DNA of 64,000 nt from UMGS1696 sp963642885 (lineage in GTDB: Bacteria > Bacillota > Clostridia > Oscillospirales > CAG-272), in NCBI GenBank assembly GCA_963642885.1, contig CAVIJI010000009.1:1-64000 (forward strand), in the 5' to 3' direction. How positions within the stretch are numbered: position 1 is the stretch's first letter; every line of letters starts with the position of its first letter. The translations under genes and the position numbers were made by a program. The notes beneath the pieces are model-generated. The model saw only the letters and a list, made by a program, of their open reading frames with translations. It was not told the origin of the DNA and ran no database searches. This document shows, piece after piece, positions 53,179 to 61,555 of the stretch.

Positions 53179-54201
53179 ATGAAAAATAAAATAATGGTTG
53201 CGGGTAATATCATTGTCGATTACCTTTATCCGATAACGGGATATCCCGAAAGAGGACAACTGACGACTATCGAGGAAGGATGCGGAAAATCGGTCGGCGG
53301 TGCCGTGTGCAATGTCGGAATCGATCTGAAAAAGCTTATGCCGGACACGGAAATAAGTGCTCTCGGTTTGGTCGGAGATGACGAGAGCGGCAATTTTGCC
53401 GTATCGGTTATGAATAAAGCGGGTGTTGATACATCGCTTGTGAATAAAAAAGGTTCGACCTCGTTTACGTATGTCATGAGCGACACACAAACAAGAGAGC
53501 GTACTTTTTTTCAGTACAGAGGAGCCAATGCTCTTTTCTCGGAGGATTCCTTTGACTGGGATGATATCGACTGTGACCTTATTCACGTAGCGTATATACT
53601 TTTGCTTGACGAGCTTGATAAGGAAGACAGTGAATACGGAACAAAAATGGCGCGTTTTCTCGCACATGCCAAGGAGAAGGGAATCAAGACCTCTATCGAT
53701 GTAGTAAGTGAAACGGGGGAAAGATTCGGAAGAATTGTTCCGCCTGCGCTGAAATACACCGATTACTGTGTTATAAATGAAATCGAAGCAAGCAGATCGA
53801 CGGGTATTTTATTGCGTGACGAAAACGGAGTATTGATTTACGATAATATAAGGCAGGTTCTTTCGAGACTGTTTGAACTCGGTGTATCCGAGTGGGCGGT
53901 TATTCATTCACCCGAAGGCGGATTCGGAATGAACGGAAAAGGTGAGTATGCCGAATGCGGTCTTGTCTATACTCCGAGCGGATTCATAAAAGGCAAGGTC
54001 GGTGCAGGTGATGCTTTCTGTGCCGGTGTGCTCAGTGCCGCTCATCGCGGATATTCATTGCTCGATGCGGTTAAGCTCGGAAATGCCGCGGCAACGGTAT
54101 CGCTGCGCTCACAGGGAGCTACCGAAGCAATGGAAACGATTGAAGAAACCATGCGTATATGCTCCGAACTCGGTTTTGAACCTGTAAAGTGTAAGATTTA
54201 A
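53179..54201 (+). CDS. PfkB-family carbohydrate kinase
   Basis: 340 residues of the ribokinase fold. N-terminal VAGNIIVDYLYPITGYPERG and GGAVCNVGIDLKKL are the substrate-binding face. GKVGAGDAFCAGVLSAAHRG holds the catalytic Asp and anion hole. Substrate specificity cannot be assigned; candidates are fructose, tagatose-6-phosphate, ribose or another sugar/polyol. It lies 44 bases before a mannitol-1-phosphate-dehydrogenase-like gene, so the product may feed or come from that step. AAAGGATG precedes the ATG at 53179; an in-frame ATG at 53164 lies upstream of that site. Confidence 0.88.
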   Translation: MKNKIMVAGNIIVDYLYPITGYPERGQLTTIEEGCGKSVGGAVCNVGIDLKKLMPDTEISALGLVGDDESGNFAVSVMNKAGVDTSLVNKKGSTSFTYVMSDTQTRERTFFQYRGANALFSEDSFDWDDIDCDLIHVAYILLLDELDKEDSEYGTKMARFLAHAKEKGIKTSIDVVSETGERFGRIVPPALKYTDYCVINEIEASRSTGILLRDENGVLIYDNIRQVLSRLFELGVSEWAVIHSPEGGFGMNGKGEYAECGLVYTPSGFIKGKVGAGDAFCAGVLSAAHRGYSLLDAVKLGNAAATVSLRSQGATEAMETIEETMRICSELGFEPVKCKI

Positions 54202-54245
54202 CATAAGTTGAGTGAAAACAAAAGAAGAAGAAGGGATATTGTAGT

Positions 54246-55442
54246 ATGGCAAAAAAAGCTGTAATAATAGGAGCCGGAAATATCGGACGCGGCTTTATTG
54301 GTCAGATAATGTACGAAGGCGGATACAGTATATGTTATGTGGATGTTTCCGCACCGATTGTCGAAGCACTTAATTCACGTGGGGAATATCCTCTTGAAAT
54401 AGTATATACAGGCGGCTCGGACAGAAAGATAATAAAAAATGTATCAGCGGTAAACGGAAACGACCATGATGCCGCGGCAAGAGCTATAGCCGACTGCGAT
54501 ATATGTGTAACATGCGTCGGCGCAAAGGCTATTAAGTACATTATTCCTAACTTTGTTCTCGGAGTGAAGCTGAGATATAAAGAAGGAAAAGGTCCCTTAA
54601 ATTTACTGATTTGCGAAAATCTGATGGACGCCGACAAGTATATTCATTCACTGCTCGAGCCCGAGCTTAGCGCGGAGGAGCTTGAAAGCGTAGGTCTTGT
54701 CGAAACATCTGTCGGCAGAATGGTTCCTCTTCCGAATAAAGAACTTCTCGCACTTGATCCGCTTCTTGTTCGCGCGGAGGCTTATCCCGTTTTGCCGTGC
54801 GACGGGGATGCTTTTAAAGGCGATATACCCGAAATCAAAAATGTCATCCCGATTTCACCGTTTAAGTTTATAATCGAAAGAAAACTGTATATTCACAATA
54901 TGGGTCATGCCGTTTGCGCATACCTCGGAATGTATAAAGGCTATACATACATCAGTGAAGCCATAACGGATGCGGAAATACGTGTGATTGTACGTGAAGC
55001 AATGACGGAATCCGCGATTGCTTTATCGGAACGGTATAATAAACCGGCAGGAAAACTGATTCTGCACACGGATGACCTTATAAGACGATTCGGAAATACA
55101 TCTCTCGGAGATACATGCGAAAGAGTAGGAGCGGATATTCCGCGTAAGCTTGCCAAATCAGACCGACTGACGGGTGCATCGTTGTCAGTTATCGAGAGCG
55201 GCGGCTGTCCGATATACATTGCACTCGGAGCGGCGGCTGCGCTTTATCACTATGCATTATCCGAAGGTATGGACAGCGGCAAAGCGAAAGAAGCTTTCGG
55301 CAAACTCACGGGAGTCGAAGGCGGTTGGTATTATGATGCGGTGATGGCATTGTATGATTTGTTTGACGCTCATAAGACTTTACCCGAGATTATATCGAAA
55401 GCCGATTACATGCTGAAAGATCTTGTAGGTGTAGTGATATAA
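54246..55442 (+). CDS. Mannitol-1-phosphate 5-dehydrogenase-like protein (mannitol dehydrogenase family)
   Basis: 398 residues. An N-terminal NAD-binding Rossmann motif AVIIGAGNIGRGFIG is followed by a polyol dehydrogenase C-terminal domain (KLYIHNMGHAVCAYLGMYKG with the catalytic Lys/Asn-His set of the long-chain family). It would oxidise a hexitol or pentitol phosphate to the ketose phosphate with NAD+. The exact polyol is inferred. It is the second gene after the PfkB kinase, without a PTS or other transporter nearby, so the polyol phosphate may arise inside the cell. The ribosome binding site (AAGGGAT) is about ten bases before ATG. Confidence 0.85.
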   Translation: MAKKAVIIGAGNIGRGFIGQIMYEGGYSICYVDVSAPIVEALNSRGEYPLEIVYTGGSDRKIIKNVSAVNGNDHDAAARAIADCDICVTCVGAKAIKYIIPNFVLGVKLRYKEGKGPLNLLICENLMDADKYIHSLLEPELSAEELESVGLVETSVGRMVPLPNKELLALDPLLVRAEAYPVLPCDGDAFKGDIPEIKNVIPISPFKFIIERKLYIHNMGHAVCAYLGMYKGYTYISEAITDAEIRVIVREAMTESAIALSERYNKPAGKLILHTDDLIRRFGNTSLGDTCERVGADIPRKLAKSDRLTGASLSVIESGGCPIYIALGAAAALYHYALSEGMDSGKAKEAFGKLTGVEGGWYYDAVMALYDLFDAHKTLPEIISKADYMLKDLVGVVI

Positions 55443-55481
55443 AAATTGAGCAAAGCGATATGCGCAACTGAAAAGACTGAC

Positions 55482-55520
55482 AAAAACACCCCGTACGGTT
55501 TATGCCGTAAGGGGTGTTTT
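55482..55520. terminator. Bidirectional terminator
   Basis: AAAACACCCC pairs with GGGGTGTTTT, with an inner TACGG/CCGTA stem and T-runs on both strands. It ends the kinase/dehydrogenase operon and the convergent PEP carboxykinase gene. Confidence 0.92.
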
Positions 55521-55545
55521 CACATGTGGTTTAGTTAATTCTATA

Positions 55546-57309
55546 TTAGCCTAAGCGAGCAACAAGTGCGTTGAGTTCTTCGTGAAGTTCAGCGGGAACT
55601 CTGTCGCCGATCTGTTCGTAGAATGCCTTAATGTTTTCGCAGTCTGCCTTCCAGCTTTCGGTATCAACGGAGAGAAGCTCACGGATAGTGTCAACTGTAA
55701 CACCGTCGAGACCTTCGATGTTGATGTCTTCCGGCTTCGGAACGTAACCGATAGGTGTGAGGTCAGCGTCAACCTTGCCTTCGCAGCGAGCGAGAATCCA
55801 AAGAACGACTCTCATGTTGTCGCCGAATCCGGGCCAAATGAAGTTGCCGTTAGCATCGGTTCTGAACCAGTTAACGTGGAAGATCTTCGGAGCGTGAGGA
55901 ATGGTCTTGCCCATTTCGAGCCAATGTGCGAAGTAGTCGCCCATATTGTAGCCTGCGAACGGACGCATAGCCATCGGGTCACGACGAACTACGCCGACAG
56001 CACCTGAAGCGGCAGCTGTTGTTTCGGAGGCCATGATGGAGCCGACGAATGTACCATGCTGCCAAGATGTTGACTGATATACCAGGGGAGCTGTCTTAGC
56101 ACGACGACCGCCGAAGATAATAGCGGAAATCGGTACACCTGCGGGATTATAGAATTCCTTGGAGAGGCAAGGACAATTGGAAGATTTAGCGGTGAATCTT
56201 GAGTTCGGATGAGCACCTGAGGTTTTAACCTTGTCGGCCTTATCGTACTTTGTGTAATCCCACTTTTCGCCGCGCCAGTTAAGAGCGTTCTTCGGAGGAT
56301 TGTTGTCAAGGCCTTCCCACCAAACGGTATTGTCGTCGAGGTTCTGGCAAACGTTTGTGAAGATAGCATCCTTCTGGCAGGTATGGAGAGCGTTCGGGTT
56401 GGACTTTTCGTTGGTACCGGGAGCAACGCCGAAGAAGCCGTTTTCGGGGTTAACAGCCCAAAGTCTTCCGTCGGGACCTATTTTGAGCCATGCGATATCA
56501 TCGCCTACGCACCAAGCCTTGTAGCCCTGCTTACGATAGATTTCCGGAGGAATAAGCATAGCGAGGTTGGTCTTACCGCATGCTGACGGGAATGCGGCTG
56601 TAACGTATTTAACTTCTCCGTCGGGATATTCGATGCCGAGGATGAGCATATGCTCAGCCATCCAGCCTTCTTTTCTGCCGAGGTAGGAAGCAATACGGAG
56701 AGCGAAGCACTTCTTGCCGAGAAGAACGTTTCCGCCGTAACCGGAGTTGATCGACCAAATTGTATTGTCTTCCGGGAAGTGGCAGATGTAACGGTTTTCT
56801 TCGTCGAGATTAGCCTTTGAGTGGAGACCCTTAATGTAATCCGCACTGTCGCCTATAGCATCAAGTACGTTTGTGCCTACTCTTGTCACATAGATTGAGT
56901 CTGTGAGCTCGATACCGTACTTGGCGAAATCAGAACCTACAATACCCATGGAGTAGGGAATAACATACATGGTTCTGCCCTTCATGGAGCCGCGATAAAG
57001 CTTTGTGAGCTTTTCATAGCATTCCTTGGGGTCCATCCAGTTATTGATGTTACCGGCATCTTCCTTCTTGGATGTGCAGATGAATGTTCTGCCTTCGACA
57101 CGTGCTACATCGTTAACGGCGGTACGGTGGAGATAGCATCCGGGAAGTTTCTCGGAGTTAAGCTTAATCATTTCGCCTGTTGCGCAAGCTTCTTTACGAA
57201 GCTCTTCAGCTTGTTCTTCTGTTCCGTCTATCCAAACGATCTTATCGGGTGTACAAAGAGCAGCCATTTCGTCAACCCAATTAAGGATGTGCTTATTGTT
57301 TGTAAACAT
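55546..57309 (-). CDS. pckG: Phosphoenolpyruvate carboxykinase (GTP)
   Basis: 587 residues, the length of GTP-dependent enzymes (ATP-type are ~530). Signs: FPSACGKTNLAML (kinase-1a P-loop with the mobile Cys), CVGDDIAWLKIGPDGRLWA (metal ligands), NPENGFFGVAPGTN and the C-terminal FLWP-like region NFIWPGFGDNMRV. It interconverts oxaloacetate and PEP with GTP/GDP. In anaerobes it often runs toward oxaloacetate, fixing CO2. AAGGAGTCAATT precedes the ATG. Single gene with a good promoter and a codon pattern consistent with high expression. Confidence 0.97.
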   Translation of the reverse strand: MFTNNKHILNWVDEMAALCTPDKIVWIDGTEEQAEELRKEACATGEMIKLNSEKLPGCYLHRTAVNDVARVEGRTFICTSKKEDAGNINNWMDPKECYEKLTKLYRGSMKGRTMYVIPYSMGIVGSDFAKYGIELTDSIYVTRVGTNVLDAIGDSADYIKGLHSKANLDEENRYICHFPEDNTIWSINSGYGGNVLLGKKCFALRIASYLGRKEGWMAEHMLILGIEYPDGEVKYVTAAFPSACGKTNLAMLIPPEIYRKQGYKAWCVGDDIAWLKIGPDGRLWAVNPENGFFGVAPGTNEKSNPNALHTCQKDAIFTNVCQNLDDNTVWWEGLDNNPPKNALNWRGEKWDYTKYDKADKVKTSGAHPNSRFTAKSSNCPCLSKEFYNPAGVPISAIIFGGRRAKTAPLVYQSTSWQHGTFVGSIMASETTAAASGAVGVVRRDPMAMRPFAGYNMGDYFAHWLEMGKTIPHAPKIFHVNWFRTDANGNFIWPGFGDNMRVVLWILARCEGKVDADLTPIGYVPKPEDINIEGLDGVTVDTIRELLSVDTESWKADCENIKAFYEQIGDRVPAELHEELNALVARLG

Positions 57310-57389
57310 AATTGACTCCTTTATATTGTTAAGATATTTACGCTGAAAAATGGTGCGGGAGGTTTTAAGCCCCTAATCCGCTATGATAC

Positions 57390-57418
57390 ATTATACACTA
57401 ATAAATCTCTTTTTTCAA
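57390..57418 (-). promoter_or_regulatory. Promoter of pckG
   Basis: On the minus strand TTGAAA (57418-57413), 17-base spacer, TATAAT (57395-57390). Leader about 75 bases. Confidence 0.75.
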
Positions 57419-57549
57419 CCGATATGAAAGCGGAATTTACTTTTTTACATTTTAGTAACATAAAAATCGAAAATGAATTTGGCGTTGGATAATTATAACC
57501 AATGCGAAAATGTTCAAAATATATGCGAAAAAAATTAAAAAACAGAAAG

Positions 57550-57563
57550 CGAACAGGCGTTTA
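57550..57563 (+). promoter_or_regulatory. LexA (SOS) operator of lexA
   Basis: CGAACAGGCGTTTA matches 13 of 14 positions of the Bacillus-type box CGAAC-RNRY-GTTYC. It overlaps the -35 hexamer of the lexA promoter, so LexA would block its own transcription. Confidence 0.75.
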
Positions 57564-57588
57564 CAAACAGAAGAAAATATGTTATAAT
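57560..57588 (+). promoter_or_regulatory. Promoter of lexA
   Basis: TTTACA (57560-57565), 17-base spacer, TATAAT (57583-57588). Confidence 0.75.
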
Positions 57589-57625
57589 AAGTTATAATTA
57601 AACGAACGGCAAAGTGAGGTTTTGT

Positions 57626-58249
57626 ATGGTTAATCTTGAACCGAAGGAACAGTTGATATTCGACTATATAAAAGACAACATAAGAAAGAACGGATATTCA
57701 CCGTCTATCAGAGATATATGCGGTGCGCTTGGCATAAAGAGCACGTCGACCGTGCACACATGCCTTGAAAAGCTGGAGAAAAAAGGGTATATACAAAAGG
57801 AAAACGGCAAGAGCAGGACTTTGCGCATAGAGGGCGTTTCGTATGATGAGAACGGTGAGATAAGCGACTACACGAATGTTCCGATATTGGGGAAGGTTAC
57901 CGCAGGACAGCCTATCCTCGCTGTTGAAAATTACGAGGGCTTTATTCACTATCCGAAGGGAATTTACCCGATGCCGGAAAACGATTTGTTTGCGCTCAAG
58001 GTTACCGGTACGAGCATGATAGAGGTCGGAATAATGGACGGAGACATAGTTATAGTCGAAAAAACCTCTATTGCGCAGAACGGAGATATTGTGGTTGCGC
58101 TTCTCGATGATGAAGCGACGGTAAAGACCTTCTACAAGGAAGACGGACACTTCAGACTGCAGCCCGAGAACAAGACGATGCTTCCGATTATAGTAAACAG
58201 TCTTATGATTCTCGGCAAGGTTGTAACAAGCATCAGGTTTTACCACTGA
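57626..58249 (+). CDS. lexA: LexA repressor
   Basis: 207 residues. The N-terminal winged helix-turn-helix (KEQLIFDYIKDNIRKNGYSP, SIRDICGALGIKSTSTVHTC) is followed by the self-cleavage site Ala93-Gly94 (VTAGQPILAVENYEG). The S24 catalytic dyad is Ser130 (GTSMIEVGIMDGD) and Lys167 (DDEATVKTFY). It represses DNA-damage genes until RecA filaments trigger cleavage. The ATG at 57626 has GTGAGG six bases before it; a GTG at 57614 in frame overlaps that site. A box in its own promoter shows autoregulation. Confidence 0.97.
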   Translation: MVNLEPKEQLIFDYIKDNIRKNGYSPSIRDICGALGIKSTSTVHTCLEKLEKKGYIQKENGKSRTLRIEGVSYDENGEISDYTNVPILGKVTAGQPILAVENYEGFIHYPKGIYPMPENDLFALKVTGTSMIEVGIMDGDIVIVEKTSIAQNGDIVVALLDDEATVKTFYKEDGHFRLQPENKTMLPIIVNSLMILGKVVTSIRFYH

Positions 58250-58251
58250 GC

Positions 58252-58447
58252 GGGGATAACATTTTGGCTAAGTAATGGAGAAAAACACCCCGCTCCCGAG
58301 AATTTCACTGTCGTGAAATTCTCCGAGGTTAGGCTGAAGGGTGCGGAGGGGATAACATTTTGGCTAAGTAATGGAGAAAACCGCCCCGCTCCCGAGAATT
58401 TCACTGTCGTGAAATTCTCCGAGGTAAGGCTGAATGGTGCGGAGGGG
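58252..58447. repeat. Tandem 96-bp repeat (two copies plus start of a third) with palindromic core
   Basis: Copy 1 spans 58252-58347 and copy 2 58348-58443, differing at four positions; GGGG of a third start follows. Each copy contains a perfect hairpin GAGAATTTCAC-TGTC-GTGAAATTCTC (58298-58323 and 96 bases later), flanked by CCCCGCTC and GTGCGGAGGGG, which can pair in part. It begins two bases after the lexA stop and lies wholly between genes, like the dispersed intergenic palindromic repeats of Clostridia. Reverse frames through it encode only the repeat. Confidence 0.9.
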
Positions 58448-58515
58448 AAGAATGATTTCGACGGCTGAATAAACATGAGATTCAAATTTATTTCTTATAC
58501 AGAAAGGAAAAAAAC

Positions 58516-58932
58516 ATGGCAAACGAAATTGTTAAAGGAATGGGATTCCATCATGTAGCACTCAAGGCTGCGGATTTTGACGCGGCTTTGAAGTTCTACA
58601 CGGAAGGACTCGGAATGAAATTCTACACATCATGGGGAGAGGGCAACGGAAAAATCGCAATGCTCGATCTCGGTGACGGCGGAATACTCGAGCTGTTTGC
58701 GGGCGGCGATGAATGTCACGGCGGCAACGCGGGATATATTCACTTTGCTCTCAAGGTTGACGATGTCGATGCGGCATTTGACAGAGCTATTGAATGCGGC
58801 GCTCGTGTTAAATCAAAGCCTGCTGTAGTACCGCTTGATTCCAAGCCCGTAAAGCTCACGCTTAACTGCGGATTTGTATACGGCCCATCGGGTGAAGAAA
58901 TAGAATTCTTTAAGGTTATAAGTGCGGAATAA
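58516..58932 (+). CDS. VOC-superfamily (glyoxalase-like) protein
   Basis: 138 residues with two beta-alpha-beta-beta-beta modules: GFHHVALKAADFDAALKFYTEG with a His metal ligand, ILELFAGGDEC with a Glu ligand, AGYIHFALKVDDVDAAF with a second His, and GEEIEFFKVI with a final Glu. This is the complete 2-His-2-Glu set of glyoxalase I-like enzymes. The substrate is unknown; lactoylglutathione lyase, epimerase and dioxygenase functions share the fold. AGAAAGGAA precedes ATG. The monooxygenase-like gene starts 19 bases later, so they form an operon. Confidence 0.88.
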   Translation: MANEIVKGMGFHHVALKAADFDAALKFYTEGLGMKFYTSWGEGNGKIAMLDLGDGGILELFAGGDECHGGNAGYIHFALKVDDVDAAFDRAIECGARVKSKPAVVPLDSKPVKLTLNCGFVYGPSGEEIEFFKVISAE

Positions 58933-58951
58933 TCTCGGAGGCTGTGAAAAT

Positions 58952-59245
58952 ATGATAGCGACAATTGTTTTTGTAAATGTTATTCCGGAATTTACCGCCG
59001 AATTCGAGAAGATTACCGAATATAATCATGTGAATTCGCGCAAAGAAGAGGGAAATGTACGTTTTGATGTGCTTCACGACAACAATGATCCCAATAAGTA
59101 TGTTCTTTATGAGGTCTATCGTGACACAGATGCCGCTAAGGCACACAAGGAAACAGAGCATTACAAGAAGTGGAAGGAGACGGTTGCACCTATGATGGCT
59201 ACACCGAGAAGCTCCGTTCCCACAACACCGCTTTGTTTTGACTGA
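58952..59245 (+). CDS. Antibiotic biosynthesis monooxygenase (ABM) domain protein, YgiN/LsrG-like
   Basis: 97 residues, a dimeric ferredoxin-like fold: IATIVFVNVIPEFTAEFEK, HVNSRKEEGNVRFDVLHD, NKYVLYEVYRDTDAAKAH and HYKKWKETVAPMM are the usual ABM segments. Known members include quinol monooxygenase YgiN and the autoinducer-2 processing protein LsrG; the substrate here is unknown. The ATG at 58952 was chosen as the fold begins there and CGGAGG lies upstream; the in-frame start at 58922 would overlap the previous gene. Paired with the VOC protein, perhaps in small-molecule detoxification (inference). Confidence 0.87.
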   Translation: MIATIVFVNVIPEFTAEFEKITEYNHVNSRKEEGNVRFDVLHDNNDPNKYVLYEVYRDTDAAKAHKETEHYKKWKETVAPMMATPRSSVPTTPLCFD

Positions 59246-59287
59246 GAGACAAAAATCCGACAGCTGACGCTGCTTACATCCGAACAT

Positions 59288-59330
59288 AAAACCGATATGA
59301 TGTGTCGCACGGACATATATATCGGTTTTT
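59288..59330 (+). terminator. Terminator after the ABM gene
   Basis: AAAACCGATAT (59288-59298) pairs with ATATCGGTTTT (59319-59329), followed by T. Loop about 20 bases. Confidence 0.8.
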
Positions 59331-59469
59331 CTGTTTGTTTTTGATTCATGGGGCTGTAGCGGTGCCGTATGCCGGAAAGATTAACATTGCCTTATTAATC
59401 TGATTAGTTAAAATGCTAAAATCGGCTATGTAAAATTTATTTAAAACTAACATATTCATCAAAACACAC

Positions 59470-59498
59470 TTGCAATCAGCGTTAAATTATTGTATAAT
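59470..59498 (+). promoter_or_regulatory. Promoter of the glycogen operon
   Basis: TTGCAA (59470-59475), 17-base spacer, TATAAT (59493-59498), about 20 bases before the ribosome binding site of glgB. Confidence 0.75.
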
Positions 59499-59524
59499 AA
59501 GGTATACGAAAGGATGGATAAATC

Positions 59525-61534
59525 ATGACGGGCAACGAAAATAAAAATACAGCTCACAATTATTCGCTTCCTGTGTACCTTTTCCATCAGGGTACCAATT
59601 TCAGAGCATATGATTTTATGGGAGTGCATAAAACACAGGACGGTGCGGGTAACACCTACAGCTTCCGAGTATGGGCTCCCAATGCGGTAAAGGTCAGCTT
59701 GTGTTCCGATTTTACGGATTGGAATGAGGGATATCCGCTTGATAGAATTAACGAGGAGGGTATCTGGGAAGCTGTTATCACCTCCGAGAAAGCACTCGAA
59801 GGCGAATTTTATAAGTATAGGATAGTCGGACGAAACGGTATTGCTCATATGAAAGCGGATCCGTATGCTTTTGAGTCCGAAACGCTGAAGAAAACAGCAT
59901 CGATAATTCCACATGAATCCCGACACAGATGGAATGATTCGTTGTGGCTGAAAAAACGTATGGACACCATGTGTCCGAAACAGCGCGGCTTCAAGCCTAA
60001 GGTTCAGCATTTTTACAGTGCACCGATGAATATATACGAGGTGCATTTGGGTTCATGGAGAACTCGCGACGGAGAATCAACGTCCGACGGAGAACACTAT
60101 CTGAATTACAGGGAAATCGCGGACAAGCTCGAACCGTATGTCAAGGAGATGCATTACACACATATTGAGCTTATGCCGATTATGGAGCATCCGTTTGACG
60201 GATCGTGGGGATATCAGGTATGCGGTTACTATGCACCCACATCAAGATACGGCACGCCAGATGATTTCAGGTATTTCATTGAGAAAATGCATGAAAACAA
60301 TATCGGAGTGATACTCGACTGGGTTCCCGCACATTTTCCTAAGGATGAACACGGTTTATATGAATTTGACGGAGAGCCGCTCTACGAATATCAGGGAAAG
60401 GACAGACAGGAAAACCGCGGGTGGGGAACGCGATGCTTTGACGTCGGAAGACCCGAGGTTCAGTCATTCCTGATTTCAAATGCCATGTACTGGCTGCGTG
60501 AATTTCATGCGGACGGACTCAGAGTCGATGCGGTGGCATCAATGCTGTATCTCGATTATGACAGAGAACCGGGAGAATGGATTCCGAACAGAGACGGCGG
60601 AAATCATAATCTCGAGGCAATCGCATTCTTCAAAAAGCTCAATTCGGAGATATTTTCCGAATTTCCGGATGCACTCATGATAGCCGAGGAATCGACGTCG
60701 TGGCCGATGATAACGAAGCCCGTCGACAAAGGCGGCTTGGGCTTTAACTTCAAGTGGAATATGGGCTGGGCTAATGATATGTACGACTATATCGAAACCG
60801 ACCCGATTGCTAGAAAGTACAAGCACAATAAGCTTACCTTCCCTCTGATGTATGCCTTCAGCGAAAACTATATTTTGCCTGTTTCGCATGATGAGGTAGT
60901 ACACGGAAAAAAATCGCTCGTAGACAAGTGCTTCGGCAGCTATGATGATAAATTCGCGTGTATGCGCACGTTTATTTTGTATATGATGACGCTGCCCGGA
61001 AAGAAGCTTATGTTCATGGGAACGGAATACGCGCAGTTCAGAGAGTGGGATTTCGAAAATCAGCTCGAATGGTTTATGACGGAGTATCCGAGACACATCG
61101 AAATGCAGCGCTTTGTTGCGGAAATCAACAGAGTTTATCTTGAAAACAGCGAGCTGTGGGAGATAGATGATTCGTGGGACGGCTTTGAGTGGATAGAAGC
61201 GGACCTTGCGGATTTGAACATAATAGCATACAGGAGAAAAAACAAACGGGGCAAAGAGCTCATTACGGTATTGAATTTCGCACCTGTCGAGAGGGATAAG
61301 TTCCATTTAAAGGTACCGAAGCTCGGCAGATACGAGGAGGTATTGACAACGGACAAATACGAATTCGGAGGAAAGAACGTACTGAACACAAGCGGAATGC
61401 GTTCACATCCGATAGTCGATAAAAACGGTGTTAAGTATTCCGTTATCGACATAGACCTTCCCGCACTCGGAGGAATCATTCTTCGTAAGCAAGCGGCAAA
61501 GGAAGACATCGAAACCATAACAGATAATAATTAA
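59525..61534 (+). CDS. glgB: 1,4-alpha-glucan branching enzyme
   Basis: 669 residues. N-terminal CBM48 module (SFRVWAPNAVKVSLCSDFTDW). GH13 barrel with IELMPIMEHPFDGSWGYQ, ILDWVPAHFPKDEHGL, nucleophile Asp335 in DGLRVDAVASML, acid/base Glu388 in MIAEESTSWP and SHDEVVHGKKS. A C-terminal all-beta domain follows. It makes alpha-1,6 branches in glycogen. The length fits the shorter branching enzymes without the extra N1 domain. GAAAGGATGG precedes ATG. First gene of glgB-glgC-glgD. Confidence 0.96.
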   Translation: MTGNENKNTAHNYSLPVYLFHQGTNFRAYDFMGVHKTQDGAGNTYSFRVWAPNAVKVSLCSDFTDWNEGYPLDRINEEGIWEAVITSEKALEGEFYKYRIVGRNGIAHMKADPYAFESETLKKTASIIPHESRHRWNDSLWLKKRMDTMCPKQRGFKPKVQHFYSAPMNIYEVHLGSWRTRDGESTSDGEHYLNYREIADKLEPYVKEMHYTHIELMPIMEHPFDGSWGYQVCGYYAPTSRYGTPDDFRYFIEKMHENNIGVILDWVPAHFPKDEHGLYEFDGEPLYEYQGKDRQENRGWGTRCFDVGRPEVQSFLISNAMYWLREFHADGLRVDAVASMLYLDYDREPGEWIPNRDGGNHNLEAIAFFKKLNSEIFSEFPDALMIAEESTSWPMITKPVDKGGLGFNFKWNMGWANDMYDYIETDPIARKYKHNKLTFPLMYAFSENYILPVSHDEVVHGKKSLVDKCFGSYDDKFACMRTFILYMMTLPGKKLMFMGTEYAQFREWDFENQLEWFMTEYPRHIEMQRFVAEINRVYLENSELWEIDDSWDGFEWIEADLADLNIIAYRRKNKRGKELITVLNFAPVERDKFHLKVPKLGRYEEVLTTDKYEFGGKNVLNTSGMRSHPIVDKNGVKYSVIDIDLPALGGIILRKQAAKEDIETITDNN

Positions 61535-61555
61535 ATCATATAATCGGAGGAAGCT

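Larger units (their letters stand above)
57310..57625. other. Divergent promoter region between pckG and lexA
   Basis: 316 bases without a gene. It holds the pckG promoter and leader (57310-57418), an AT-rich middle (57420-57540) with no recognised element, and the lexA promoter with its SOS box (57550-57588). Confidence 0.8.

Noticed and set aside
58252..58447. CRISPR array
   Set aside because: Units are contiguous with no unique spacers and only two copies exist; no cas genes are nearby.
58240..58485. 81-codon minus-strand protein with two similar halves
   Set aside because: It is the translation of the 96-bp tandem repeat; 96 is divisible by three, so repeats stay in frame by chance.
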